A stretch of 64,000 bases of DNA from Globisporangium splendens (GCA_006386115.1 VFIW01000006.1:599966-663965); one strand, 5' to 3'. Shown: positions 44,756 to 56,195, counted from the stretch's first letter. Numbers and translations: made by a program. The notes: generated by a model from the letters alone, not told the origin.

Positions 44756-45720
44756 TCACGAAGGTGGCAATGGAGGCCGGGTTTGCTCCAACCTTGGGCT
44801 CTCGAGCGTGATCTTCATGAGCTCGATGCCTTCGCCGTGAACTGGAGACGAGGTGAAGTCGCCGCCACCTCCAGTGGGAGTGATAACAATTGAAAATGGG
44901 ATTTCGTGCTTTCCTGGGCTGCTCGTAGTAGTAGTAGTAGTGGCAAGCTCCCGATCGGCATTCTGGACCGATCCCGCTGCCGCATTGTGTCGGCGTGATG
45001 GGCGGTACACAAAGTAGAGCGCGACTTGGATGCATCCCAGCACGATGTTGATGCTCGTGGGGATGATCAGCATGATATCGTTGATGAGCGCGCCGAAGAG
45101 GATCCAGAGCGCGTTGTTGACGACGCCAATGATGCACATGGAAATCGGGATCGACGCCGAGGACTTTGTTTTCACGACCCTCGAGATCGCCGAGAATGGT
45201 GACGCGTAGAGCATCAGACTCGACGCGATCGCGATGAAGCCAACGATCTGTGTCAGGTTATGTTCAGGCTGGTGGATGATATGGCGTTTGCCGAGCACGG
45301 CGTAGATCGTGAGGATGGCGTTGCACAGGAACGCCACAAGCGTGACCTTGAGGACGTAAGCGCGACGCGTCGAGTAGCGGTAGTACACGGCGAGGAAGCC
45401 GATGTTGAGTACGTCCCCAACCGCATACGTCGCGAGTAGTGGGAACGTATTGTCCGTGACGTATCCATAGATCATCCTAGGGATATGAAGATGTACGCAG
45501 TTGTTAGTCGGACTTCATTGAGGGCTTCTGATGGTCATTCTCATCGAGCAACGTACCACATATGATCACACGCCCAGAGCGCGGCAAGCGGGATGACCGA
45601 CGTCTGACCCGTCGACTTCTGTCTGTGGATTCGCAGAATCGACGTAGACGGGCTCAGACACATGTAGAGTGCTGAGAGCGACGCGAGGATCTTGACCACA
45701 AGCAAGAAGACGTCACTCAT
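44756..45720 (-). CDS. SWEET (MtN3/saliva) sugar transporter
   Basis: Complement exons 45557-45720 and 44756-45476 give 294 aa. The start is ATG 45720. Seven helices are in a 3+1+3 arrangement. The first triple-helix bundle has LYMCLSPSTSILRIHRQKST, VIPLAALWACDHMW and MIYGYVTDNTFPLLATYAVG. The second has FIAIASSLMLYASPFSAISR, IGVVNNALWILFGAL and IIPTSINIVLGCIQVALYFV. A Ser/Thr-rich cytosolic tail ends ESPRLEQTRPPLPPS. SWEETs move mono- or disaccharides down their gradient across plasma or vacuolar membranes. The intron after HMW is at the same codon as in the facing pseudogene. All pore-lining motifs look intact, so this is the functional copy. Confidence 0.95.
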
Positions 45721-47634
45721 GGCTTCGGGGATCTACTCCAGTCTTCACAGTGATCTGAGCTTGCAGATGCTGCTGGCTGGCGCCTGGGTAGAGGCTCGCT
45801 GAGCGCCTTGCTTGATTCGAGGAAGCTTTGAAAGTGTTGTGGTCAATCTTGATCTCTTTTCTTGGCCCCAGGTCTTGTCTTGTCTCCTGCTGACAAGGAG
45901 ACCATGAGGGCTCCAAAGCGCAAGTTGGGAGTGGAAAGAGAGAGCGAGGCCGTTTCACTGGATTTGCGTGGGTCGTGGGCCTTCCCTGCTCCTTCCTCCC
46001 TCAGCCACGCAAACAAAAACTGCGCAGCAGCAGTTGAATGCTCGCATCGCGATTGGTCTGCGGCAGGAGGACAGGTTGTTGAAGTTGACGTTGACCACCA
46101 CAAATTCAAAGGGGTCGTCCTATTTTCGTGCCCATTTCATACACGAAAGGGGGTTCAATGTGCTGAGAAAGGGGATTTCGATGCTTCTGTGATAACGCTT
46201 CAGATCGATCATAATGATACAGTGAACTTTAGCACTTTCTCTTCACACATATCCCTTTTTCGGTTTTTAGAGGGTAGGGAAGGCAGACCTCGCTCAGGCG
46301 AGACAGAGAGCCAATTGGCGACTGCGAACTTGGACCAGAGCAAAGCGCACTGAGTCACGCGAGTTGATTGGTTGTTCTGATCTCGAGCCTGGCTGGTATT
46401 ACAGTTAGTCAAGACTCGCTCAGCCGGCGTCAAACTCACTCTTCGTATGGTTGAAGTGACTGCTATAAAAAGTTGCCGCGATTTTGCGACTCGGCCACGC
46501 CATCACCAAAGTTTACCACACAAAAAATCCGTTTCCTGGTGATGCAACCTGGGAAGTTGCCGAATCCTGGCTTGCGCCACGGTCCGCGAGGGGCTCGGTG
46601 AGTCAGTCCAGAGTGGCGAACGAGAGCAAATGTGTGGCTCTTGCTTGAAGCTTGCGAAAAGCGCGTGCTTTCTGCTTGGATTGTGTCAGAAAAGGGAACG
46701 AAGAAACGACCCACAAAGGATGTGGTTCCTAGTACGCGAGGGGATGCGTGTCATGAATCGCGAAAGACCTGGACTTTCCTTCCGACCTGGCACCATTTTC
46801 GCGATGATGCAACCGGAAAGTTTCCGGATTCCTAATGCTGGTTTGCACCACGGAACTCTGTAGTCCGCGAGGGACCTCTATGAGTCAGTGGAAAAGTGAG
46901 ATTCGGCTGCTGTTTTGTATGGATCTTCAGGAAAAACGACGCCGCGAAACGGCATGAGACAGTCGAGATGTGTAGTTTTTTAGTACGCGAGGGGATACAT
47001 GTCATGTCTTGAAACGACTGGCCATAAGAAACGGATCGAGTCGACAACTCGCGACGGGAATGCAGGTCAAATTCGCCAAACTGACAGAGCGCAATGCTAC
47101 TTTCAGAGCAGTCGTTGAGCTGTCGCTGTCTACGCGTTCTCGCGGCTGTGCGGGACTTCATGCGATTGGTTTCTGCCGTACTTGCTCCCTCCCTCCCTCT
47201 CTCTCTCTCTCTTGATGGCAAGATCGCATGCAGCTGTCCTGATTAGTGTTGCGGTGTTTGCAGATCCGAGCAGCATAGCTAGCTCTTCATCAGCAGGAGG
47301 GTATTCGTTCGTTCGTTCGCTTGATGTCAAGCTGGACCATGAGGCTTGGTTAAAGTTGCTCAAAAGGAGGTCATTGTCAGAGCCGAAAAACCTCAATAAT
47401 TAATTAAATGGTTATATCGAGCGCAAATTAGTAAACATGACTTGAAACCTTATCAATTCATCGTTGATACTTCCCCTATGGACACATTGCCAATACAAAG
47501 AGTCTACAAGATACCCGTTTCCACTCATTTTATCTCCATCCATTTCAGAAATTATCCAACTCAAGTGTTCAAATAACTCCTACCCATAAACCATACCCAC
47601 TCCCTCTTCTTCGATTGTCCCCAAGACGACAGAC
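45721..47634. other. long intergenic region with degenerate duplicated sequence
   Basis: About 1.9 kb without a convincing gene. A plus-strand frame from 45862 to 46353 lacks any domain and lies in the SWEET upstream region. The part 46539-47045 holds a decayed tandem duplication. A CT tract lies at 47190-47214. 47400-47560 is AT-rich and probably part of the next gene's upstream region. Confidence 0.45.
46539..47045 (+). repeat. degenerate tandem duplication, unit about 260 bp
   Basis: Unit 1 begins GTGATGCAACCTGGGAAGTT at 46539 and unit 2 begins with GATGATGCAACCGGAAAGTT at 46803. Matched pieces in the same order are GCCACGGTCCGCGAGGGG versus TAGTCCGCGAGGGACC, then GTGAGTCAGTCCAG versus ATGAGTCAGTGGAA, and CTAGTACGCGAGGGGATGCG versus TTAGTACGCGAGGGGATACA. 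Spacing between matched pieces is about 250-265 bases throughout. The units are well diverged, so the duplication is old or under selection for short motifs only. Confidence 0.7.
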
Positions 47635-48534
47635 ATGTCAGGCGATCCGCTCCGCGACTTCTTCGCGGTCGGCCCCACACCGGCGACCGCGTACGACCGC
47701 TTCTTCCACGCCAGCAGCAGCAGCACCCTCGCGACGCCGCACTGTCTCGGGTCGCTGTACCAGCACCACACAGCAACCAGCGCCGCGTCGTGTCCGCCGC
47801 GCGGCGTCCAGAGTCATCTGCCACCTCCGCCGGCACAACTCGCCCCGAACAGTGCCGAGAATCCGATTGACCTGACTGTACGAAAGAGAAGAGCAAAGAA
47901 CTGCGCTACCACCGGATGCTCGCGTATCGGGAAAGCTAACGGACTATGTCTGCGTCACCAAGGACCACGCTGTGCAGTGCGAGGATGCACGAAGCTCGCG
48001 GCTCGGGGAAACGAGCGGCGATGCAAGTCGCATGCGGTCAGGAAGCGATGCCAGTTCAGCGGATGCAACAAGAAAATCAATGCGAAAGAGAGCTTTTGTA
48101 AAGCGCATGACGGCCGGCGCTGTCGACAGGAAGGATGCGATGCGCGCGTGAACGAACCGAATGGAGTGTGCAGTCAACACGTGGAAGCTCAAGAACCTCA
48201 CCAAGAGGAAGAAATCAATCGACCAGCTGCAGAGGATCAAGACAGTGGACATTCTTCTGACAGAGAGGGCGCCGCGGAGAGCGGACCATGCGCCGATCAT
48301 ACAGAGCGCTCACCGGAGAGCTCCGTAAACGAATCGGCAGGTCCGGAACCACCTCGGAATTCTGCAGACGGTCGAGACAGCGGGCAATCTCCTCGCGAAG
48401 ATAACGCAGTACCGAGCGAGCTTAGTGCTCATGATCCGGAGCAGTCGTCGGAGGCTGCCTCAAGCGAACCAGAAAGCTCGGAACGACCTCGGACCTCGAG
48501 TCCTCAAGCCACTGAAAGCGAGGCGACGTCGTGA
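47635..48534 (+). CDS. Cys/His-repeat (WRKY19-like) zinc-binding protein 1
   Basis: 299 aa, single exon, ATG 47635. The N-terminal 85 residues are Pro/Ser/Ala-rich. Residues about 88-185 hold four degenerate Cys/His repeats of the form CxxxGCxxxxxxxxxxCxxHxxxRC (NCATTGCSRIGKANGLCLRH, RCAVRGCTKLAARGNERRCK, RCQFSGCNKKINAKESFCKA, RCRQEGCDARVNEPNGVCSQ). The rest is an acidic, Ser/Glu-rich disordered tail. The repeat is the same as in plant 'WRKY19-like' proteins, which despite the name lack a WRKY domain here. It probably binds zinc, possibly with nucleic-acid binding, but no function is established. It is followed by a second member in the same orientation. Confidence 0.8.
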   Translation: MSGDPLRDFFAVGPTPATAYDRFFHASSSSTLATPHCLGSLYQHHTATSAASCPPRGVQSHLPPPPAQLAPNSAENPIDLTVRKRRAKNCATTGCSRIGKANGLCLRHQGPRCAVRGCTKLAARGNERRCKSHAVRKRCQFSGCNKKINAKESFCKAHDGRRCRQEGCDARVNEPNGVCSQHVEAQEPHQEEEINRPAAEDQDSGHSSDREGAAESGPCADHTERSPESSVNESAGPEPPRNSADGRDSGQSPREDNAVPSELSAHDPEQSSEAASSEPESSERPRTSSPQATESEATS

Positions 48535-49034
48535 CGAGAATTCAGGTAAAAGCAGACACGATGTGCGTACACTTTTTTGCAATAGCTGTTTGGCATTTGT
48601 CTCGTGCCTTGTGCTGCCTCCGCCAACTCTTCTCCAATGCAACGAACTGGCACCAACACAAGTGGACTGGACGGTATGCCAGCCTTGTGATGGTGCTCTC
48701 TCCAAGGCACTTCCCAGTGATGCACGCATCTTGCTTCAACGCATACCCCCGTCAAATCGGGTTGGCTTTGTTTCTATCACCTTCGGGAGGTTCAATCACA
48801 CAACCCCACCAAGTAATCCTTCTAAACTCACATATCTGCATCTCTTGCTTCAAACGCCTGATCATTTTATACTAGAAACCACAGTCTCGACACCTTACAA
48901 ACATGATAACTCCCATTCGTATATGCCAAGAATGGTGTGTATTGCACCGCACCTCTGCGCGACATGACGCATCTCCTCACGCACCCTGTTCGCGCCTAAT
49001 CGGCCCAAAGTTCAAACAAACTCCCACGAGCCCC
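48535..49034. other. intergenic region between the two Cys/His-repeat genes
   Basis: 500 bases with no gene. It should contain the 3' end of gene 1 and the promoter of gene 2. Confidence 0.4.
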
Positions 49035-50282
49035 ATGGTGGACCCCGCGCGCGCATACTTCTCCGTCGACCCCTCCTCCTCCTCCTCCTCCTTCTCTTCG
49101 CCCGTGGGGCGTCCTGCCACTCGACGCACTGCTCTGCCGCCCCTGCCCGCGGTGTCCGCTCCGCCGCCGTACCCGCCCGTGCGACGTCAGCCACGACGCG
49201 GAGCCGCCGGCAATACGAAGGTCGTCGAGACGACGAAGGCGCCGGCCAAGAAAGCGGCGACAGCAGCTGAGAGTGCTGCTGCTAACACAGCTGCGAAGAC
49301 GATGGCTCGAGCTGGTGCGCGCAGTAAGCTGACGACGGCACAGCAGCAAGTTCAAGACGCGCTGAACGCTGGCAGCGCGAGACTCACACGCACGCAGTTG
49401 ACGCCTATGCAGTCCGCGGAGGTTGGGTATCAGCAGCAACGACAGCAGATAACGCAACCGCAATCACGACCACCGCCAGTGCCATTCTCTCAGCCTGTTT
49501 TGCATGTTCCTGCGGCGATCGCCGCTGCATCTGCCGTGATATCGTCCATGGGATCCAGTACAAACTCGACTGCTCCTCCTGCTACTGGAACCGAAGAGTA
49601 CAATCCAGAAAAGGCGGCGGCGCGGTTGTGCAAGATGGCAGGGTGCACGAAGCGGATTCGCTCGAAAGGATTGTGCAAAGCGCATGGTGGCGGCAAGCGC
49701 TGCGCCGTCGAAGGATGCGAGCGGAGCAGCCAGAGCCACGGCCGCTGTATCCGCCACGGCGGCGGGGTCCGGTGCATGCACGAAGGATGCACAAAGGCAG
49801 CGCAGTCAAATGGCCATTGCAAGGCGCACGGTGGTGGGCTCCGTTGTCAGTATCCAAAGTGCGACAAGGCGACCCAAGGTGGCGGGTTTTGCCGCAACCA
49901 CGGCGGCGGGCAGCGCTGTGGGCAAGACGGGTGCGAGAAAGGCGCGCAACGCGGTGGCTTTTGTGCGAGCCACGGTGGCACCAGGTACTGTCAGCACCCA
50001 GACTGTACAAAGCAGGATCGCGGCGGTGGGTTGTGCGCCGAACACGGCGGCGGGAAACGATGCGATCGCGCGGGCTGCACGAAACCTGCGCGACGGAAGG
50101 GTCTGTGCCATTTCCACGCGAACATTGTCGAGCGCAAGCAGGAGTCGGACGTCACACGCGCTGCCGAAGCCGCAGCCACCGCTATACTGACCGGAAGAGC
50201 AGGAACAGGAGGAGCGCCTTCCTACCATCACCTGCAGCAGCGCATAGCGGGCAGCATGTCGGAGAACTTTCAGGACATCTAA
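49035..50282 (+). CDS. Cys/His-repeat (WRKY19-like) zinc-binding protein 2
   Basis: 415 aa from ATG 49035 (context CCCATGG). The open frame extends upstream without a better start. An Ala/Pro/Ser-rich, basic N-terminus of about 190 residues is followed by seven near-perfect tandem repeats of about 24 residues: RCxxxGCxKxAxxxGxCxxHGGG. Examples are RCAVEGCERSSQSHGRCIRH, RCMHEGCTKAAQSNGHCKAH and RCQYPKCDKATQGGGFCRNH. Each repeat has three Cys and one His for a zinc site. A helical tail ends SMSENFQDI. These repeats are common in oomycetes and plants but lack a proven role. Compared with copy 1 the repeats are more regular and more numerous. Confidence 0.85.
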   Translation: MVDPARAYFSVDPSSSSSSFSSPVGRPATRRTALPPLPAVSAPPPYPPVRRQPRRGAAGNTKVVETTKAPAKKAATAAESAAANTAAKTMARAGARSKLTTAQQQVQDALNAGSARLTRTQLTPMQSAEVGYQQQRQQITQPQSRPPPVPFSQPVLHVPAAIAAASAVISSMGSSTNSTAPPATGTEEYNPEKAAARLCKMAGCTKRIRSKGLCKAHGGGKRCAVEGCERSSQSHGRCIRHGGGVRCMHEGCTKAAQSNGHCKAHGGGLRCQYPKCDKATQGGGFCRNHGGGQRCGQDGCEKGAQRGGFCASHGGTRYCQHPDCTKQDRGGGLCAEHGGGKRCDRAGCTKPARRKGLCHFHANIVERKQESDVTRAAEAAATAILTGRAGTGGAPSYHHLQQRIAGSMSENFQDI

Positions 50283-50605
50283 CCCCGGCCAGCAAATCGC
50301 GTGTTGGGATACGACTCGGTACGAAAAACAAAACAAAACAAAAGGCTCGTGATGGCTGTGTGGTCCTCTTAATAATAAAATGACAGCATTGCTCTCACAG
50401 ACAGGGCTGGCTATAAACAGACATGACGGCATCCCGACGGCTCCCAACATGGTACGTTTTTGCAGAAAACAACAGCTATCAGACTCACAGAGTAGCATTC
50501 GTGAAAGGCGGCGTCGTGCATGGAGTTTGTGTGCTGGACTTCACTCGAATTGCTCCAGACAGGTTTAATGCTCCTGCGTCGTAAGCCTCCACCGCCACCA
50601 TCATC
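50283..50605. other. intergenic region
   Basis: 323 bases with AATAATAAA at about 50369-50377, a likely polyadenylation signal of the preceding gene. Nothing else is seen. Confidence 0.4.
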
Positions 50606-53600
50606 ATGCACCATCCGACACCAGGACCTCCGCCAGCGCGAGACGCTGCCAACACGAGTAGCCCCAACAATGTTCTGCCGTCGGCATCTTCGCGCGCACG
50701 ACGATCGTCTGTGCCGTGCGTCATCACGAGTGCTTCGTATCGAAATCTGAACGCCGCAGTGAAGGCAGCGCTGAGATGTGAGGATGCCCGTGATCCAGCT
50801 CCAGTCATAGCGTCGTCTTCATCGTCTGCACCTCCTGTAGTATCCTTTGACCACGGAGGCACCTCAAAAGCGGCAGCGGCAGTGCGTCCTCACGCCCCGC
50901 ACGGCCATTCTCGAAAGGATCGTCAGTCAGTCGCAACAACACGCGATAGTAGCAGCAGTGGCGAGTTTCGTGGCATTGAAGTGAGCAAAAGTGCGCGCCA
51001 AGGATCTCTTTTCTCAGCGCAGCAACTCAAACGCGAGCAACCCGAGTACTCGGAATTGATCGCATCCATACAACAGAATAGCGTCGCACTCACGACACTA
51101 AACGAACGTGAGCGAGCTCGCAATGCGCAGCTCAAGGTACAAGTCGAGCAGCTCACAACAGCACTGGCCAACATGAAAGGTTCGTGATGTGCGTGTTGGA
51201 AATGAAGAAAAATGACGATTTTGACGACTCAAAACTCAACGGCGTCCTTATCATATGCTTTAGACGCTTACGAAGAAGAAAAGCTCAAAAACGAAAAAAC
51301 CATTGCTCTCGGGATGAAGCAGAAAAATGGCGGAGAGTATGCTGGGCACCTTCCCGACATCCACTCGTCCCCTGCGGTAGCGGCAGCAGCCTTGCAACAG
51401 CAGACGCAGCTCGAGGTCTCCTATCAACGACACGTGCGTACCTTGGTTTTACTTTCGCTGTTGCTTTTTTGTACGACCAGCAGCTACACTCTTACAGTCC
51501 GATTTTTTTAACGCTGCTGAGTAGATCTTGTCACTTGAAAACCGAACAAAAGATCTGATCGAGAACAACAAAAAGCTGCTCGCCAAGATTCAGCAACTCG
51601 AGAAAATCGAAGCCGATGCAGATGCCCAGATCATCGATGCGCTGCGCAACGAGAACACGCGCTTAGCGACGCAAGCCGATAGCCCCACCAGCACAGTCAA
51701 CTCCCAGTCGTCATTGATTATCGGCTTGCGTACGACAGTGCAGCGATCAAACGTATGTTGCCATGTGGCTGCAAAGTTTGCTTTTCAGTTTCCTGCGTCC
51801 TGATGATGCGCTCCACCTCGTTCTTACTCTGCGGCGCTTGTTGTGCTTCTCATTCCCCTCATCTGTCATCTTTCATAGCAAGAAGAGCAGCAAGTGAACG
51901 CACTGGCCAAGAAGTACGACCGATGTCAAATCGATTTCGAGGCGCTGAAAACGCGCGAGAAGCTGTTGCGTGACGAGCACGAGAAACTCAAGTTTGCGAT
52001 GAGCAAGAAAAAAGAAATGCTCATGGCCAAGATCCTCGATTTTCAGCAGCAACTGCAACAAAGCGACCAAATAGGCGATGCGATGGAAGCGTGCCAGAGT
52101 CAGATCCAGCAACTCCACGATGAAAAGCGTGCTTTGGAGGCTAACATGAGCACTTTGGATGCTGCTTGTGAGGAGGCAATGGAGACTCGCTTGCATCAAC
52201 AAGGAGAAATGACCAATCGGTTCTTATTGGTAACTTGTGTCGATCCCAACCTTTTGATTCCTTTCGTTGTCAAGCTGACGCATTCCTTGGCACGTGTCGT
52301 TGCTAGGAAAAGCAGCAAGTCGAGCATGAGAACAATCGGTATCAAGAAGAGATTGTCCGATATCAAGAGGAGATTGTCCGAAAAAACGAAGAACTGGAAC
52401 GACAACAAGCAGTGATTGAGAAGCTACATGCTCTGAACAGCCAAAGGCACGAACTAGACGTCTTGCTGCGGGCGAAACAAGAAGAAGCGGACATTGCGGT
52501 GATGGCGAAAGAGAAAGAGATTGACACGCTGATGCGCGAATGCGTGGCGCAAAAGAGCGCTATCGGCGAACTCCAGCAACGCATTGTCCAATTGGATGAG
52601 GGAGCGCAGCGTCTCCAGGTGGAGATCCAAAAGTACAAGCAACTATCACAGGACGAGACCGTGCAGGTCCTTCAGTTGGCTTGCCTCAAGGCAGCGAATC
52701 ATGATGCATTGATCTTACTCGAGGAAGAAAAGCGGGAGCTTGAGATCCGCATTGATACACTAATCGGTCAGCTGGAACGCGAGCGAAGTGCACACGGAGA
52801 CAATAAAAAAGCAATGGAGTCGACGATCCAGCTCAATGAGACCCGTCTTCAAGAGCTACTTGATGAGAGCCGCTTGCTTCGTGAGAAAGCTGACGCTCCA
52901 CCGTTGGTGCAAATCGTGGAGAAGCTTGTCAAACCGTCGACTGGCAAGACAGCTGGCGATATGCTGCAGCTCCAAGTCGCGTACGACGAGCTCAAAGAAG
53001 ATTTCGCCAAACTCGAGTCGGAATACAAGAAATTGGTCACCAAGAAATACAAGACTGAGTCATTCCAGAGCCAAGTGCGGTTGCTTCAGAACGAAAACAG
53101 TGAGCTTGCGTCGAAATTGGAGCAGCTTTTCACCGAGTTGAGTCGAGAGCGCGCCGAGCTGAACACTCGGACGATGGAAAACGTCGAGTTGAAGTCGCGC
53201 GTGATGGATCCGCAGGCTATCGAGCTTTTGCGCAAGACCCAGGAGTCGCTCGAGAAAACCGTGAGCTCGCTTGTCGAGGCCGAAACATCGTCCGAGAGCT
53301 CATTCACGTGTCTGCAATGCATGCGGTTGTTCGTGGAGCCGATGACTTTGGCTCCGTGTGGGCACACTTACTGTTCAAGCTGTCTGACAAAGTTTAGGGA
53401 TGCTGATGTGCCATCCAGCATCAAATGCAAGGTGAGTGGAATGGCTTGGTGATCATAGTGAGCTTGCCACCCAGCTCTCGCAGCACTTAACAACCACAAC
53501 TCTGATACTTTGACGGCATGGTGGACACAGGATTGCCACTCGACAAACGAGGCGCTCACCGCACCGGAACCAGACGCGGTCTTCCCAAACCACGCCCTCG

Positions 53601-53713
53601 CAGATCTCACAGCGCGTTTCATCTTTCGACAGCAAAGCCTCTCATCCCTCACGACAATGTGCCTCTCCCTTCGCAACAGCTTTGCTAACCGAGCCTCAGC
53701 GATTGCGTCCTGA
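50606..53713 (+). CDS. coiled-coil RING-finger protein, probable E3 ubiquitin ligase
   Basis: Exons 50606-51179, 51264-51433, 51525-51752, 51879-52229, 52307-53431 and 53531-53713 join in phase to 876 aa. The N-terminus is Ser/Ala/Arg-rich and disordered. Residues about 150-760 are mostly coiled coil, including a 24-bp tandem duplication that repeats YQEEIVR (near 52338-52385). A C3HC4 RING lies at about 775-822: CLQC, then CGHTYCSSC and, across the last intron, CKDC. The final exon gives the post-RING helix (FPNHALADLTARFIFRQQ). The layout of long coiled coil plus C-terminal RING recalls Bre1-type histone ligases, but substrate class is not shown by the sequence. The last intron splits the final CxxC pair, supporting the splice. 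Confidence 0.85.
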
Positions 53714-53795
53714 CAGGATGATGACAAGCGAGCGAGAAAGCACTGCAGAGAGACCACGACACTAGCTCGAATCACTGGTATGTAGAGTCACGTCA

Positions 53796-56030
53796 ATGCG
53801 CAGCGACGCCACAATTCTCTCTGGTCGTGTAAATGACTTGAAGTGCTGCGACGACCTTCAAGGTGACAAGAAAGCTTCCAGATTCCTCCCACATCAATAT
53901 ACCCCTGAAACGCGTGAATGCATGCGCACTGTGTCACTCATCGGTCATCGTGTCGGCGTTTCAGGTCGGCCGTCCATTCGTCACACTGCGATTGATGCCA
54001 AATATTTCCCACCAGCCGAAGTAGGTTGCGCGAACGATAGCTTCGGGTGCCAAGACTACTGTTCGCGCACCGAGGCGTGCACGAAACGCATGGCGCAGAA
54101 GAAAGAGTGCATCGTCGTGATCATGATGTACGACTACTATGACCCCGGATACCTCCAAGCTGTGCTCGCAAACAACGATATCCCAGCGTACTTTTGCTTT
54201 CTCGGGTACGCTGCGACGCAAGACTACGCGCTCGAAGCGCAACGCAATGGAGAGCCCGTGCTGTTTTACCACTTTGAGCCCGACATTTTCCACTTCAGCT
54301 ACCCGAACCTCTTTGAGCGTGTGGTTCTCCCGCGCTCGATCCCCGAACGGGTCGTCCTCGCGACGGGCACGTTTGGTGAGAATGGTTTTGGCAATAAAAC
54401 AAACAACCCCGTGGACGTGGATTTCCCGACGACCAAGCTGTCCAAGTGCGCGGCGTCACTGCTGTTGAACGAGCAGCAACTCGGACCATTGCTGTCCAAG
54501 TCTTCGCTCTCAGACCTTCACATCAACGAGTTGCTGCGCGGGTACTTGGCTGCGTCCAATGATTCAAGTGAACCAAATGCGTCGTTCCGCGCCGCGTGCA
54601 ACTGGGTGAAGGAAAACTACAACGTCTGGAATTTGTGGCTCGACCGGTTGCCGCTGTGTACGCTTGCAACCCATATCTCATACAAAGTCCGTGGGTGTGA
54701 CGACAATGCCACCACGGTGTGATCGATCACGTTCGAGTGGAAGCACCCGAACTCAGAGAATGCGTCGCGCGCATACGGTTGTGACGGTGGAGTCACGCAG
54801 CTTCCCGCGACGATCGTCACGAGTCGATCCTGCGCGTGGATCCTTGAAGATGACCGACGGTGGGCTGAGTGGATCGCAGCCAAGCCAACGTGCGACGCGA
54901 GCTTCTACAACATCACCAGGTGCGACCCCGCATCGACACGGACTGTGCAGTACTTTTGGCTTCTGACGGATCCGAGCGATTCGTCCAAATCCGCTGAGTG
55001 TGACGGCGGTGTGGCGCTGCCTCACACGGTCTCGATCGACTGCGAGTACATACCGTTCAGCTCGCCGATCTTCTTGACCCTCGCTGTTATCGCGGGTATC
55101 ATCGCGCTGGTCCTCGTAGTTGCAATCGTGTTTGTGTACCGGAATCGGCGTGTCCCGATCACCAAGAGATCCCAGTTTGAGCTCCTCGTGCTGATTCTTG
55201 GCGGAGGATTACTCATCTGCGGTGCGGCGGTGGTTTACGCTGGCGAGCCGTCGTACTTCTTGTGCGGCGCGCGTCCTGTGCTCGTGTCCACGGGGTTTAC
55301 AACCATTTTCGGCGCTCTGTTGGTGAAATCGCTGCGCGTCTACCGTGTCTTTATGCGCAGCTCGATGAAGCGCGTGACTGTGACGACGCAGATGATGTTC
55401 AAGTTTCTCGCGATCTTTTACGTCGTGGACGCGATCCTCTTTGCGGCGTGGTTCGGTCTCGCATTCCCAAAACCGACGCTTCGAAGCTACGACGCGACGG
55501 AATTCCAAGGCAGTGTCGACCGCATTTCATGCCAGTCGTCCAGCTTCATCTTCACGGCATTGCTCGTGTTTTGGAAAGCGATCCTGCTGTGTCTCGGGTT
55601 GTACATTTCGTTTTTGATCCGCAACGTGTCGGCCGATTTCCAAGAATCGCCGTGGATCTTCGGCTCAGCCATGATCGTGCTCATCGGGACGATGGTGATC
55701 CTCCCGCTCGCGTACCTCGTCAACATGGCGGCGACGGCATTCTACATCTTCCTCGCGTGCTCGTTCCTGGTCGGCACGTCGCTCATCATGGGGTTCATGC
55801 TCGTGCCCAAATTGTTCCGTCTGAACGAGGTCGCGCGTGGCTCGGATCGCACGATCAGTACGATGAGCAGAATTGCGTCCAAGCGCAGCAGTGCCACGAT
55901 TTTAGACACGCAGCAATTTAATGACGATGCCACAAAAGCAGGCACATCGATCCAGTCGTCGACGCAAATGCGTCCGAGGGCCATCAAGTACAATGTCGCT
56001 CCGAGCATCTCACGGTATGGCTCCATGTGA
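53796..56030 (+). pseudogene. class C (7TM_3) GPCR with periplasmic-binding-like ectodomain, interrupted by in-frame TGA
   Basis: One frame runs from ATG 53796 to TGA 54720-54722, and then without shift from 54723 to the stop at 56030. The ectodomain part includes VIMMYDYYDPGYLQAVLANN, FGENGFGNKTNNPVDVDFP and SLSDLHINELLRGYL, which resemble a substrate-binding (OpuAC-like) fold. After the TGA come ITFEWKHPNSENASRAYGCD, Cys-rich loops, and seven helices with the class C pattern (PITKRSQFELLVLILGGGLL; TTIFGALLVKSLRVYRVF). The first 60 residues lack a signal peptide and do not resemble the domain, and only 82 bases separate this ATG from the RING gene stop, so the 5' end is probably lost. A CGA-to-TGA change would explain the stop. 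An 84-nt in-frame intron over it is conceivable but would remove conserved-looking residues. Confidence 0.75.
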
Positions 56031-56195
56031 GCAGCTCATTTGGATTTCTGTATGGTAAGAACAAATTGTCAATCACATGAGTAATGCAAGCAGCAGTCTA
56101 TGGACTACCTCGGGTGTAGTGTTGGAACACAATCTTGACCATGTTTTGGTAGATGTCTACTGCTTCGACTTGCAGGTATATAAGAGGACTTTTTC

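Noticed and set aside
44896..44945. (TAG)n run as a microsatellite feature
   Set aside because: The repeat near 44925-44941 encodes the Thr run in the SWEET cytosolic tail on the minus strand and needs no separate explanation.
45862..46353. 163-codon plus-strand frame upstream of the SWEET gene
   Set aside because: No domain or homologue pattern, starts at a non-ATG codon, and lies in a likely promoter region.
54716..54799. 84-nt intron that would remove the TGA in the class C GPCR
   Set aside because: In phase, but the donor GTGTGA is poor compared with other donors here, and it would delete conserved-looking residues (FEWKHPN, YGCDGG). Kept only as the alternative to test.
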